A stretch of DNA of 64,000 bases from Symsagittifera roscoffensis (lineage: Eukaryota; Xenacoelomorpha; Acoela; Convolutidae). This document shows, piece by piece, positions 1-13,842 of the stretch; the first letter of the stretch is position 1, and the number at the start of each line of letters is the position of its first letter. A program made the position numbers and the translations under genes. The stretch spans positions 27,716,318-27,780,317 of the forward strand of contig NC_087068.1 in assembly GCF_963678635.1 (NCBI RefSeq), written 5' to 3'. Under the pieces are notes generated by a model that did no database searches, was not told where the DNA came from, and was given only the letters and a program-made list of their open reading frames with translations.

Positions 1-2880
1 TACTCGCACAACAATCGTTCTAAGGGCGATTCAAATCCACAACATATCAGGTGCGAAGCGCAATCCCCATTACTGAGTCGTACCTTACTAAAAAAGATAT
101 TAATTAAATATTTTGACGCTCTTTTACTTTGCTATACATAGCTGAATTGATGAAAACAAGTTTGATCATCACACAATTAGCCATAGTACTAAAGGAAACA
201 TCATAAGCAAGAATTCTGATGAATCTCGGGATCAAATTCCAGAAACCAAATTCTAAAAAAAGTATCAATGAAAAATCACAATGAGCGACAAAAGTGATCT
301 CGCTTCTCGCCCATCAATCGTTTTAAGGACGTTTGGAATCGACAACGTATCATCTGCCAAGCGCACTCCGAATAAATGAGTCGTACCTTATTGAAAAGCT
401 ATTATTCAAATAAAGTTAAGGTGTTTTAATTTGCTGTAGATGGCTGATTTGAGTTGAACAAGTTAGCTCAGCAGACAATTAGCCATACTACTTCAGAAAA
501 CATCAGAAGCGAGAATTCTGATGAGTCTCTGGACCAGACTCCAATTTCCAAGAACTGAAATAGTTGTTAAGGAAAAATCACCACCAGGCAAAAAAAGTCA
601 ACTCGCTGCATGTACATCAACCGTTCTAAGCAACAATTAAATCCACATCTTATTAGCTGCAAAGCGCACTTCTTATTGCTGAGCCGTACCTTATCATAGA
701 AAGATATCATTCAAACAGTGTTAATGTTGTATTTTGCTGTACATAGCTGATTTGAGTTGAACAAATTGGCTCAGCAGACAATTAGCCATATTACTTAAGG
801 GAACATCATAAGCGAGATTTCTGAAGAATCTCGGGATCAGACTCCAGAAACCAAATTCTAAAATAGATATGAACGGAAAATCACAATGAGCCACAAAAGT
901 AATCTCGCTTCTCGCACATCAATCGATTTACGGACGTTTGGAATCTACAACGTATCATCTGCCAAGCGCACTCCGAATAAATGAGTCGTACCTTATTGAA
1001 AAGCTATTATTCAAATAAGTTAAGGTGTTTTAATTTGCTGTAGATGGCTGATTTGAGTTGAACAAGTTAGCTCAGCAGACAATTAGCTATATTACTTTAC
1101 GAAACAACACAAGCGAGAATTCTGCAGAATCTCGGGAACAAATTCCAGAAACCCAATTCTAAAATAAGTATCAATGAAAAATCTCAATGAGCCACAAAAG
1201 TAATCTCGCTTCTCGCACATCAATCGTTTTAAGGACGTTTGGAATAGACAACATATCATCTGCCAAGCGCACTCCTTTAAATGAGTCGTACCTTCTTGAA
1301 AGAGACATTATTCAAATAGTGTTATGCTGTTTTATTTTGCTGTACATGGCTGATTTGAGTTGAACAAGTTAGCTCAGCAGACAATTAGCCATACTACTTC
1401 AGAAAACATCAGAAGCGAGAATTCTGATGAGTCTCTGGACCAGACTCCAATTTCCAAGAACTGAAAAAGTTGTTAAGGAAAAATCACCACCAGGCAAAAA
1501 AAGTCAACTCGCTTCATGTACATCAACCGTTCTAAGCAAAAATTAAATTCACATCTTATTAGCTGCAAAGCGCACTTCCTATTGCTGAGCCGTACCTTAT
1601 CATAGAAAGATATCATTCAAACAGTGTTATTGTTGTATTTTGCTGTACATAGCTGATTTGAGTTGAACAAATTGGCTCAGCAGACAATTAGCCATATTAC
1701 TTACGGGAACATCATAAGCGAGATTTCTGAAGAATCTCGGGATCAGACTCCAGAAACCAAATTCTAAAATAGGTATCAACGGAAAATCACAATGAGCCAC
1801 AAAAGTAATCTCGCTTCTCGCACATCAATCGATTTACGGACGTTTGGAATCTACAACGTATCATCTGCCAAGCGCACTCCGAATAAATGAGTCGTACCTT
1901 ATTGAAAAGCTATTATTCAAATAAAGTTAAGGTGTTTTAATTTGCTGTAGATGGCTGATTTGAGTTGAACAAGTTAGCTCAGCAGACAATTAGCCATACT
2001 ACTTCAGAAAACATCAGAAGAGAGAACTCTGATGAGTCTCTGGACCAGACTCCAATTTCCAAGAACTGAAATAGTTGTTAAGGAAAAATCACCACCAGGC
2101 AAAAAAAGTCAACTCGCTTCATGTACATCAACCGTTCTAAGCAACAATTAAATCCACATCTTATTAGCTGCAAAGCGCCTTTCCTATTGCTGAGCCGTAC
2201 CTTATCATAGAAAGATATCATTCAAACAGTGTTATTGTTGTATTTTGCTGTACATAGCTGATTTGAGTTGAACAAATTGGCTCAGCAGACAATTAGCCAT
2301 ATTACTTACGGGAACATCAAAAGCGAGATTTCTGAAGAATCTCGGGATCAGACTCCAGAAACCAAATTCTAAAATAGGTATCAACGGAAAATCACAATGA
2401 GCCACAAAAGTAATCTCGCTTCTCGCACATCAATCGATTTACGGACGTTTGGAATCTACAACGTATCATCTGCCAAGCGCACTCCGAAAAAATGAGTCGT
2501 ACCTTATTGAAAAGCTATTATTCAAATAAAGTTAAGGTGTTTTAATTTGCTGTAGATGGCTGATTTGAGTTGAACAAGTTAGCTCAGCAGACAATTAGCT
2601 ATATTACTTTACGAAACAACACAAGCGAGAATTCTGCAGAATCTCGGGAACAAATTCCAGAAACCCAATTCTAAAATAATTATCAATGAAAAATCTCAAT
2701 GAGCCACAAAAGTAATCTCGCTTCTCGCACATCAATCGTTTTAAGGACATTTGGAATAGACAACATATCATCTGCCAAGCGCACTCCTTATAAATGAGTC
2801 GTACCTGATTGAAAGTTACTATTCAAATAAAGTTAAGCTGTTTTATTTTTTGTACATGGCTAATTTGAGTTGAACAACTT
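1..2880 (+). repeat. Diverged left-margin satellite monomers
   Basis: Monomers here carry variants that are rare or absent in the interior, such as CTGAGCCGTACCTTATCATAG, TCCACATCTTATTAGCTGC and CATAGCTGATTTGAG. A pair of these diverged forms recurs at about 600-720, 1500-1620 and 2100-2220, that is, 3-mer and 2-mer spacing. The first incomplete monomer (1-120), with GCGAAGCGCAATCCCC and TTACTGAGTCG, is the most unusual. It resembles the last monomer at the right edge of the array (about 41470). This suggests the true left margin lies close to base 1. Confidence 0.7.
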
Positions 2881-5800
2881 AGCGCAGCAGACAATTAGCC
2901 TTATTACTTTAGGAAACATCATAAGCCAGAATTCCGAAGAATCTCGGGATCAAATTCCAGAAACCAAATTCTAAAAAAAAGTATCAATGAAAAATCACAA
3001 TGAGCGACAAAAGTGATCTCGCTTCTCGCCCATCAATCGTTTTAAGGACGTTTGGAATCGACAACGTATCATCTGCCAAGCGCACTCCTTATAAATGAGT
3101 CGTACCTTATTGAAAAGTTATTATTCAAATTAAGTTGAGCTGTTTTATTTTTCTAAACTTGGCTAATTTGAGTTAAACAACTTAGCGCAGCAGACAATTA
3201 ACCATATTACTTTAGGAAACATCATAAGCGAGAAATCTGAAGAATCTCGGGATCTGATTCCAGTAACCAAATTCTAAAAAACATTTCAATTAAAAATCAC
3301 AATGAGTCACAAAAGTCATCCCGCTTCTCGCACATCAATCGTTTTAAGGACAATTAGAAAAGACAACGTATCATCTGAGAAGAGCACTCCTTATAAATGA
3401 GTCGTACCTTTTTGAAAAGATATTATTCAAATAAATTTGAGCTGTTTTTATTTGCTGTAGATGGCTGATTTGAGTTGAAAAAGTTAGCTCAACAGACAAT
3501 TAGCCATATTACTTTAGGAAACATCATAAGCTAGAATTCTGCAGAATCTCGGGATAAAACTCCAGAAACCCAATTCTAAAATAAGTATCAATGAAAAATC
3601 ACAATGAGCCACAAAAGTAATCTCGCTTCTCGCACATCAATCGTTTTAAGGACGTTTGGAATCGACAACGTATCATCTGCCAAGCGCACTCCTTATAAAT
3701 GAGTCGTACCTTCCTGAAAAGTTATTATTCAAATTAAGTTGAGCTGTTTTATTTTTCTGTACTTGGCTAATTTGACTTGAACAACTTAGCGCAGCAGACA
3801 ATTAACCATATTACTTTAAGAAACATCATAAGCGAGAAATCTGAAGAGTCTCGGGATCAAATTCCAGAAACCAAATTCTAAAAAAAGTATCAATGAAAAA
3901 TCACAATGAGCGACAAAAGTGATCTCGCTTCTCGCCCATCAATCGTTTTAAGGACGTTTGGAATCGACAACGTATCATCTGCCAAGCGCACTCCTTATAA
4001 ATGAGTCGTACCTTTTTGAAAAAATATTATTCAAAAAAATTTGAGCTGTTTTTATTTGCTGTAGATGGCTGATTTGAGTTGAACAAGTTAGCTCAGCAGA
4101 CAATTAGCCATATTACTTCAGGAAACATCATAAGCTAGAATTCTGCAGAATCTCGGGATCAAATTCCAGAAACCCAATTCTAAAATAAGTATCAATGAAA
4201 AATCACAATGAGCCACAAAAGTAATCTCGCTTCTCGCACATCAATCGTTTTAAGGACGTTTGGAATCGACAACGTATCATCTGCCAAGCGCACTCCTTAT
4301 AAATGAGTCGTACCTTAATGAAAAGTTATTATTCAAATTAAGTTGAGCTGTTTTATTTTTCTAAACTTGGCTAATTTGAGTTGAACAACTTAGCGCAGCA
4401 GACAATTAAACATATTACTTTAGGAAACATCATAAGCGAGAAATCTGAAGAATCTCGGGATCTGATTCCAGTAACCAAATTCTAAAAAATATTTCAATTA
4501 AAAATCACAATGAGTCACCAAAGTCATCCCGCTTCTCGCACATCAATCGTTTTAAGGACAATTAGAAAAGACAACGTATCATCTGAGAAGAGCACTTCTT
4601 ATAAATGAGTCATACGTTTTTGAAAAGATATTATTCAAAAAAATTTGAGCTGTTTTTATTTGCTGTAGATGGCTGATTTGAGTTGAACAAGTTAGCTCAG
4701 CAGACAATTAGCCATATTACTTCAGGAAACATCATAAGCTAGAATTCGGCAGAATCTCGGGATCAAATTCCAGAAACCCAATTCTAAAATAAGTATCAAT
4801 AAAAAATCACAATGAGCCACATAAGTAATCTCGCTTCTCGCACATCAATCGTTTTAAGGACGTTTGGAATCGACAACGTATCATCTGCCAAGCGCACTCC
4901 TTTTAAATGAGTCGTACCTTATTGAAAAGTTATTATTCAAATTAAGTTGAGCTGATTTATTTTTCTAAACTTGGCTAATTTGAGTTAAACAACTTAGCGC
5001 AGCAGACAATTAACCATTTTACTTTAGGAAACATCATAAGCGAGAAATCTGAAAAATCTCGGGATCTGATTCCAGTAACCAAATTCTAAAAAACATTTCA
5101 ATTAAAAATCACAATGAGTCACAAAAGTCATCCCGCTTCTCGCACATCAATCGTTTTAAGGACAATTAGAAAAGACAACGTATCATCTGAGAAGAGCACT
5201 CCTTATAAATGAGTCGTACCTTTTTGAAAAGATATTATTCAAATAAATTTGAGCTGTTTTTATTTGCTGTAGATGGCTGATTTGAGTTGAACAAGTTAGC
5301 TCAGCAGACAGTTAGCCATATTACTTTAGGAAACATCATAAGCTAGAATTCTGCAGAATCTCGGGATAAAACTCCAGAAACTCAATTCTAAAATAGGGTA
5401 TCAATGAAAAATCACAATGAGCCACAAAAGTAATCTCGCTTCTCGCACATCAATCGTTTTAAGGACGTTTGGAATAGACAACGTATCATCTGCCAAGCGC
5501 ACTCCTTATAAATGAGTCGTACCTGATCGAAAGTTATTATTCAAATAAAGTTAAGCTGTTTTATTTTTCTGTACATGGCTAATTTGAGTTGAACAACTTA
5601 GCGCAGCAGACAATTAGCCATATTACTTTAGGAAACATCATAAGCGAGAATTCTGAAGAGTCTCGTGATCAAATTCCAGAAACCAAATTCTAAAAAAAAG
5701 TATCAATGAAAAATCACAATGAGCGACAAAAATGATCTCGCTTCTCGCCTATCAATCGTTTTAAGGACGTTTGGAATCGACAACGTATCATCTGCCAAGC

Positions 5801-8800
5801 GCACTCCTTATAAATGAGTCGTACCTTATTGAAAAGTTATTATTCAAATTAAGTTGAGCTGTTTTATTTTTCTGTACTTGGCTAATTTGAGTTGAACAAC
5901 TTAGCGCAGCAGACAATTAACCATATTACTTTAGGAAACATCATAAGCGAGAATTCTGAAGAGTCTCGGGATCAAATTCCAGAAACCAAATTCTAAAAAA
6001 AAGTATCAATGAAAAATCACAATGAGCGACAAAAGTGATCTCGCTTCTCGCCCATCAATCGTTTAAGGACGTTTGGAATCGACAACGTATCATCTGCCAA
6101 GCGCACTCCTTATAAATGAGTCGTCCCTTATTGAAAAGTTATTATTCAAATTAAGTTGAGCTGTTTTATTTTTCTGTACTTGGCTAATTTGAGTTGAAAA
6201 ACTTAGCGCAGCAGACAATTAACCATATTACTTTAGGAAACATCATAAGCGAGAAATCTGAAGAATCTCGGGATCTGATTCCAGTAACCAAATTCTAAAA
6301 AATATTTCAATTAAAAATCACAATGAGTCACAAAAGTCATCCCGCTTCTCGCACATCAATCGTTTTAAGGACAATTAGAAAAGACAACGTATCATCTGAG
6401 AAGAGCACTTCTTATAAATGAGTCGTACCTTTTTGAAAAGCTTTTATTCAAAAAAATTTGAGCTGTTTTTATTTGCTGTAGATGGCTGATTTGAGTTGAA
6501 CAAGTTAGCTCAACAGACAATTAGCCATATTACTTTAGGAAACATCATAAGCTAGAATTCTGCAGAATCTCGGGATAAAACTCCAGAAACCCAATTCTAA
6601 AATAAGTATCAATGAAAAATCACAATGAGCCACAAATGTAATCTCGCTTCTCGCACATCAATCGTTTTAAGGACGTTTGGAATAGACAACGTATCATCTG
6701 CCAAGCGCACTCCTTATAAATGAGTCGTACTTGATTGAAAGTTATTATTCAAATAAAATTAAGCTGTTTTATTTTTCTGTGCATGGCTAATTTGAGTTGA
6801 ACAAATTAGCGCAGCAGACAATTAGCCATAATACTTTAGGAAACATCATAAGCGAGACTTCTGAAGAATCTCGGGATCAAATTCCAGAAACCAAATTCTA
6901 AAAAAAGTATCAATGAAAAATCTCAATCAGCGACAAAAGTGATCTCGCTTCTCGCCCATCAATCGTTTTAAGGACGTTTGGAATCGACAATGTATCATCT
7001 GCCAAGCGCACTCCATATAAATGAGACGTACCTTATTGAAAAGTTATTATTCAAATTAAGTTGAGCTGTTTTATTTTTCTGTACTTGGCTAATTTGAGTT
7101 GAACAACTTAGCGCAGCAGACAATTAACCATTTTACTTTAGGAAACATCATAAGCGAGAAATCTGAAGAATCTCGGGATCTGATTCCAGTAACCAAATTC
7201 TAAAAAACATTTCAATTAAAAATCACAATGAGTCACAAAAGTCATCCCGCTTCTCGCACATCAATCGTTTTAAGGACAATTAGAAAAGACAACGTATCAT
7301 CTGAGAAGAGCACTCCTTATAAATGAGTCGTACCTTTTTGAAAAGATATTATTCCAAAAAATTGGAGCTGTTTTTATTTGCTGTAGATGGCTGATTTGAG
7401 TTGAACAAGTTAGCTCAGCAGACAATTAGCCATATTACTTTAGGAAACATCATAAGCTAGAATTCTGCAGAATCTCGGGATAAAACTCCAGAAACCCAAT
7501 TCTAAAATAAGTATCAATGAAAAATCACAATGAGCCACAAAAGTAATCTCGCTTCTCGCACATCAATCGTTTTAAGGACGTTTGGAATAGACAACGTATC
7601 ATCTGCCAAGCGCACTCCTTATAAATGAGTCGTACTTGATTGAAAGTTATTATTCAAATAAAGTTAAGCTGTTTTATTTTTCTGTACATGGCTAATTTGA
7701 GTTGAACAAATTAGCGCAGCAGACAATTAGCCATAATACTTTAGGAAACATCATAAGCGAGAATTCTGAAGAATCTCGGGATCAAATTCCAGAAACCAAA
7801 TTCTAAAAAAAGTATCAATGAAAAATCTCAATGAGCGACAAAAGTGATCTCGCTTCTCGCCCATCAACCGTTTTAAGGACGTTTGGAATCGACAATGTAT
7901 CATCTGCCAAGCGCACTCCTTATAAATGAGACGTACCTTATTGAAAAGTTATTATTCAAATTAAGTTGAGCTGTTTTATTTTTCTGTACTTGGCTAATTT
8001 GAGTTGAACAACTTAGCGCAGCAGACAATTAACCATTTTACTTTAGGAAACATCATAAGCGAGAAATCTGAAGAATCTCGGGATCTGATTCCAGTAACCA
8101 AATTCTAAAAAACATTTCAATTAAAAATCACAATGAGTCACAAAAGTCATCCCGCTTCTCGCACATCAATCGTTTTAAGGACAATTAGAAAAGACAACGT
8201 ATCATCTGAGAAGAGCACTCCTTATAAATGAGTCGTACCTTTTTGAAAAGATATTATTCAAAAAAATTTGAGCTGTTTTTATTTGCTGTAGATGGCTGAT
8301 TTGAGTTGAACAAGTTAGCTCAGCAGACAATTAGCCATATTACTTCAGGAAACATCATAAGCTAGAATTCTGCAGAATCTCGGGATCAAATTCCAGAAAC
8401 CCAATTCTAAAATAAGTATCAATGAAAAATCACAATGAGCCACAAAAGCAATCTCGCTTCTCGCACATCAATCGTTTAAAGGACGTTTGGAATAGACAAC
8501 GTATCATCTGCCAAGCGCACTCCTTATAAATGAGTCGTACTTGATTGAAAGTTATTATTCAAACAAAGTTAAGCTGTTTTATTTTTCTGTACATGGCTAA
8601 TTTGAGTTGAACAACTTAGCGCAGCAGACAATTAGCCATATTACTTCAGGAAACATCATAAGCTAGAATTCTGCAGAATCTCGGGATCAAATTCCACAAA
8701 TTCCAGAAACCCAATTCTAAAATAAGTATCAATGAAAAATCAGAATGAGCCACAAAAGTAATCTCGCTTCTCGCACATCAATCGTTTTAAGGACGTTTGG

Positions 8801-11800
8801 AATCGACAACGTATCATCTGCCAAGCGCACTCCTTATAAATGAGTCGTACCTTACTGAAAAGTTATTATTCAAATTAAGTTGAGCTGTTTTATTTTTCTA
8901 AACTTGGCTAATTTGAGTTAAACAACTTAGCGCAGCAGACAATTAACCATTTTACTTTAGGAAACATCATAAGCGAGAAATCTGAAGAATCTCGGGATCT
9001 GATTCCAGTAACCAAATTCTAAAAAACATTTCAATTAAAAATCACAATGAGTCACAAAAGTCATCCCGCTTCTCGCACCTCAATCGTTTTAAGGACAATT
9101 AGAAAAGACAACGTATCATCTGAGAAGAGCACTCCTTATAAATGAGTCGTACCTTTTTGAAAAGATATTATTCAAAAAAATTTGAGCTGTTTTTATTTGC
9201 TGTAGATGGCTGATTTGAGTTGAACAAGTTAGCTCAGCAGACAATTAGCCATATTACTTCAGGAAACATCATAAGCTAGAATTCTGCAGAATCTCGGGAT
9301 CAAATTCCAGAAACCCAATTCTAAAATAAGTAACAATGAAAAATCACAATGAGCCACAAAAGTAATCTCGCATCTCGCACATCAATCGTTTTAAGGACGT
9401 TTGGAATAGACAACGTATCATCTGCCAAGCGCACTCCTTATAAATGAGTCGTACTTGATTGAAAGTTATTATTCAAATAAAGTTAAGCTGTTTTATTTTT
9501 CTGTACATGGCTAATTTGAGTTGAACAACTTAGCGCAGCAGACAATTAGCCATATTACTTCAGGAAACATCATAAGCTAGAATTCTGCAGAATCTCGGGA
9601 TCAAATTCCAGAAACCCAATTCTAAAATAAGTATCAATGAATAATCACAATGAGCCACAAAAGTAATCTCGCTTCTCGCACATCAATCGTTTTAAGGACG
9701 TTTGGAATAGACAACGTATCATCTGCCAAGCGCACTCTTTATAAATGAGTCGTACTTGATTGAAAGTTATTATTCAAATAAAGTTAAGCTGTTTTTATTT
9801 GCTGTAGATGGCTGATTTGAGTTGAACAACTTAGCGCAGCAGACAATTAGCCATATTACTTCAGGAAACATCATAAGCTAGAATTCTGCAGAATCTCGGG
9901 ATCAAATTCCAGAAACCCAATTCTAAAATAAGTATCAATGAAAAATCACATTGAGCCACAAAAGTAATCTCGCTTCTCGCACATCAATCGTTTTATGGAC
10001 GTTTGGAATAGACAACGTATCATCTGCCAAGCGCACTCCTTATAAATGAGTCGTACTTGATTGAAAGTTATTATTCAAATAAAGTTAAGCTGCTTTATTT
10101 TTCTGTACATGGCTAATTTGAGTTGAACAACTTAGCGCAGCAGACAATTAGCCATATTACTTCAGGAAACATAAGCTAGAATTCTGCAGAATCTCGGGAT
10201 CAAATTCCAGAAACCCAATTCTAAAATAAGTATCAATGAAAAATCACAATGAGCCACAAAAGTAATCTCGCTTCTCGCACATCAATCGTTTTAAGGACGT
10301 TTGGAATCGACAACGTATCATCTGCCAAGCGCACTCCTTATAAATGAGTCGTACCTTATTGAAAAGGTATTATTCAAATTAAGTTGAGCTGTTTTATTTT
10401 TCTGTACTTGGCTAATTTGAGTTGAACAACTTAGCGCAGCAGACAATTAACCATATTACTTTAGGGAACATCATAAGCGAGAAATCTGAAGAATCTCGGG
10501 ATCTAATTCCAGTAACCAAATTCTAAAAAATATTTCAATTAAAAATCACAATGAGTCACAAAAGTCATCCCGCTTCTCGCACATCAATCGTTTTAAGGAC
10601 AATTAGAAAAGACAACGTATCATCTGAGAAGAGCACTCCTTATAAATGAGTCGTACCTTTTGGAAAAGATATTATTCAAAAAAATTTGAGCTGTTTTTAT
10701 TTGCTGTAGATGGCTGATTTGAGTTGAACAAGTTAGCTCAGCAGACAATTAGCCATATTACTTCAGGAAACATCATAAGCTAGAATTCTGCCGAATCTCG
10801 GGATCAAATTCAAGAAACCCAATTCTAAAATAAGTATCAATGAAGAATCACAATGAGCCACAAAAGTAATCTCGCTTCTCGCACATCAATCGTTTTAAGG
10901 ACGTTTGGAATAGACAACGTATCATCTGCCAAGCGCACTCCTTATAAATGAGTCGTACCTGATCGAAAGTTATTATTCAAATAAAGTTAAGCTGTTTTAT
11001 TTTTCTGTACATGGCTAATTTGAGTTCAACAACTTAGCGCAGCAGACAATTAGCCATATTACTTTAGGAAACATCATAAGCGAGAATTCTGAAGAAGCTC
11101 GGGATCAAATTCCAGAAACCAAATTCTAAAAAAGTATCAATAAAAAATCTCAATGAGCGACAAAAATGATCTCGCTTCTCGCCCATCAATCGTTTTAAGG
11201 ACGTTTGGAATAGACAACTTATCATCTGCCAAGCGCACTCCTTATAAATGAGTCGTACCTTATTGAAAAGTTATTATTCAAACTAAGTTGAGCTGTTTTA
11301 TTTTTCTGTACTTGGCTAATTTGAGTTGAACAACTTAGCGCAGCAGACAATTAACCATATTACTTTAGGAAACATCATAAGCGAGAAATCTGAAGAATCT
11401 CGGGATCAAATTCCGGAAACCAAATTCTAAAAAAAGTATCAATGAAAAATCTCAATGAGCGACAAAAGTGATCTCGCTTCTCGCACATCAATCGTTTTAA
11501 GGACGTTTGGAATAGACAACGTATCATCTGCCAAGCGCACTCCTTATAAATGAGTCGTACCTTATTGAAAAGTTATTATTCAAATTAAGTTGAGCTGTTT
11601 TATTTTTCTGTACTTGGCTAATTTGAGTTGAACAACTTAGCGCAGCAGACAATTAACCATATTACTTTAGGAAACATCATCAGCGAGAAATCTGAAGAAT
11701 CTCGGGATCTGATTCCAGTAACCAAATTCTAAAAAATATTTCAATTAAAAATCACAATGAGTCACAAAAGTCATCCCGCTTCTCGCACATCAATCGTTTT

Positions 11801-13842
11801 AAGGACAATTAGAAAAGACACTGTATCATCTGAGAAGAGCACTTCTTATAAATGAGTCGTACCTTTTTGAAAAGATATTATTCAAAAAAATTTGAGCTGT
11901 TTTTATTTGCTGTAGATGGCTGATTTGAGTTGAACAAGTTAGCTCAGCAGACAATTAGCCATATTACTTCAGGAAACATCATAAGCTAGAATTCTGCAGA
12001 ATCTCGGGATCAAATTCCAGAAACCCAATTCTAAAATAAGTATCAATGAAAAATCACAATGAGCCACAAAAGTAATCTCGCTTCTCGCACATCAATCGTT
12101 TTAAGGACGTTTGGAATAGACAACGTATCATCTGCCAAGCGCACTCCTTATAAATGAGTCGTACTTGATTGAAAGTTATTATTCAAATAAAGTTAAGCTG
12201 TTTTATTTTTCTGTAGATGGCTAATTTGAGTTGAACAACTTAGCGCAGCAGACAATTAGCCATATTACTTTAGGAAACATCATAAGCGAGAACTCTGAAG
12301 AATCTCGGGATCAAATTCCAGAAACCAAATTCTAAAAAAGTATCAATGAAAAATCTCAATGAGCGACAAGAGTGATCTCGCTTCTCGTCCATCAATCGTT
12401 TTAAGGACGTTTGGAATCGACAACGTATCATCTGCCAAGCGCACTCCTTATAAATGAGTCGTACCTTATTGAAAAGTTATTATTCAAATTAAGTTGAGCT
12501 GTTTTATTTTTCTGTACTTGGCTAATTTGAGTTGAACAACTTAGCGCAGCAGACAATTAACCATATTACTTAAGGAAACATCATAAGCGAGAAATCTGAA
12601 GAATCTCGGGATCTGATTCCAGTAACCAAATTCTAAAAAATATTTCAATTAAAAATCACAATGAGTCACAAAAGTCATCCCGCTTCTCGCACATCAATCG
12701 TTTTAAGGACAATTAGAAAAGACAACGTATCATCTGAGAGGAGCATTCCTTATAAATGAGTCGTACCTTTTTGAAAAGATATTATTCAAAAAAATTTGAG
12801 CTGTTTTTATTTGCTGTAGATGGCTGATTTGAGTTGAACAAGTTAGCTCAGCAGACAATTAGCCATATTACTTCAGGAAACTTCATAAGCTAGGATTCTG
12901 CAGAATCTCGGGATCAAATTCCAGAAACCCAATTCTAAAATAAGTATCAATGAAAAATCACAATGAGCCACTAAAGTAATCTCGCTTCTCGCACATCAAT
13001 CGTTTTAGGGACGTTTGCGATAGACAACGTATCATCTGCCAAACGCACTCCTTATAAATGAGTCGTACCTGATCGAAAGTTATTATTCAAATAAAGTTAA
13101 GCTGTTTTATTTTTCTATACATGGCTAATTTGAGTTGAACAACTTAGCGCAGCAGACAATTAGCCATATTACTTTAGGAAACATCATAAGCGAGAATTCT
13201 GAAGAATCTCGGGATCAAATTCCAGAAACCAAATTCTAAAAAAAGTATCAATGAAAAATCACAATGAGCGACAAAAGTGATCTCGCTTCTCGCCCATCAA
13301 TCGTTTTAAGGACGTTTGGAATCGACAACGTATCATCTGCCAAGCGCACTCCTTATAAATGAGTCGTACCCTATTGATAAGTTATTATTCAAATTAAGTT
13401 GAGCTGTTTTATTTTTCTGTACTTGGCTAATTTGAGTTGAACAACTTAGCGCAGCAGACAATTAACCATATTACTTTAGGAAACATCATCAGCGAGAAAT
13501 CTGAAGAATCTCGGGATCTGATTCCAGTAACCAAATTCTAAAAAATATTTCAATTAAAAATCACAATGAGTCACAAAAGTCATCCCGCTTCTCACACATC
13601 AATCGTTTTAAGGACAATTAGAAAAGAAAACGTATCATCTGAGAAGAGCACTTCTTATAAATGAGTCGTACCTTTTTGAAAAGATATTATTCAAAAAATT
13701 TGAGCTGTTTTTATTTGCTGTAGATGGCTGATTTGAGTTGAACAAGTTAGCTCAGCAGACAATTAGCCATATTACTTCAGGAAACTTCATAAGCTAGGAT
13801 TCTGCAGAATCTCGGGATCAAATTCCAGAAACCCAATTCTAA

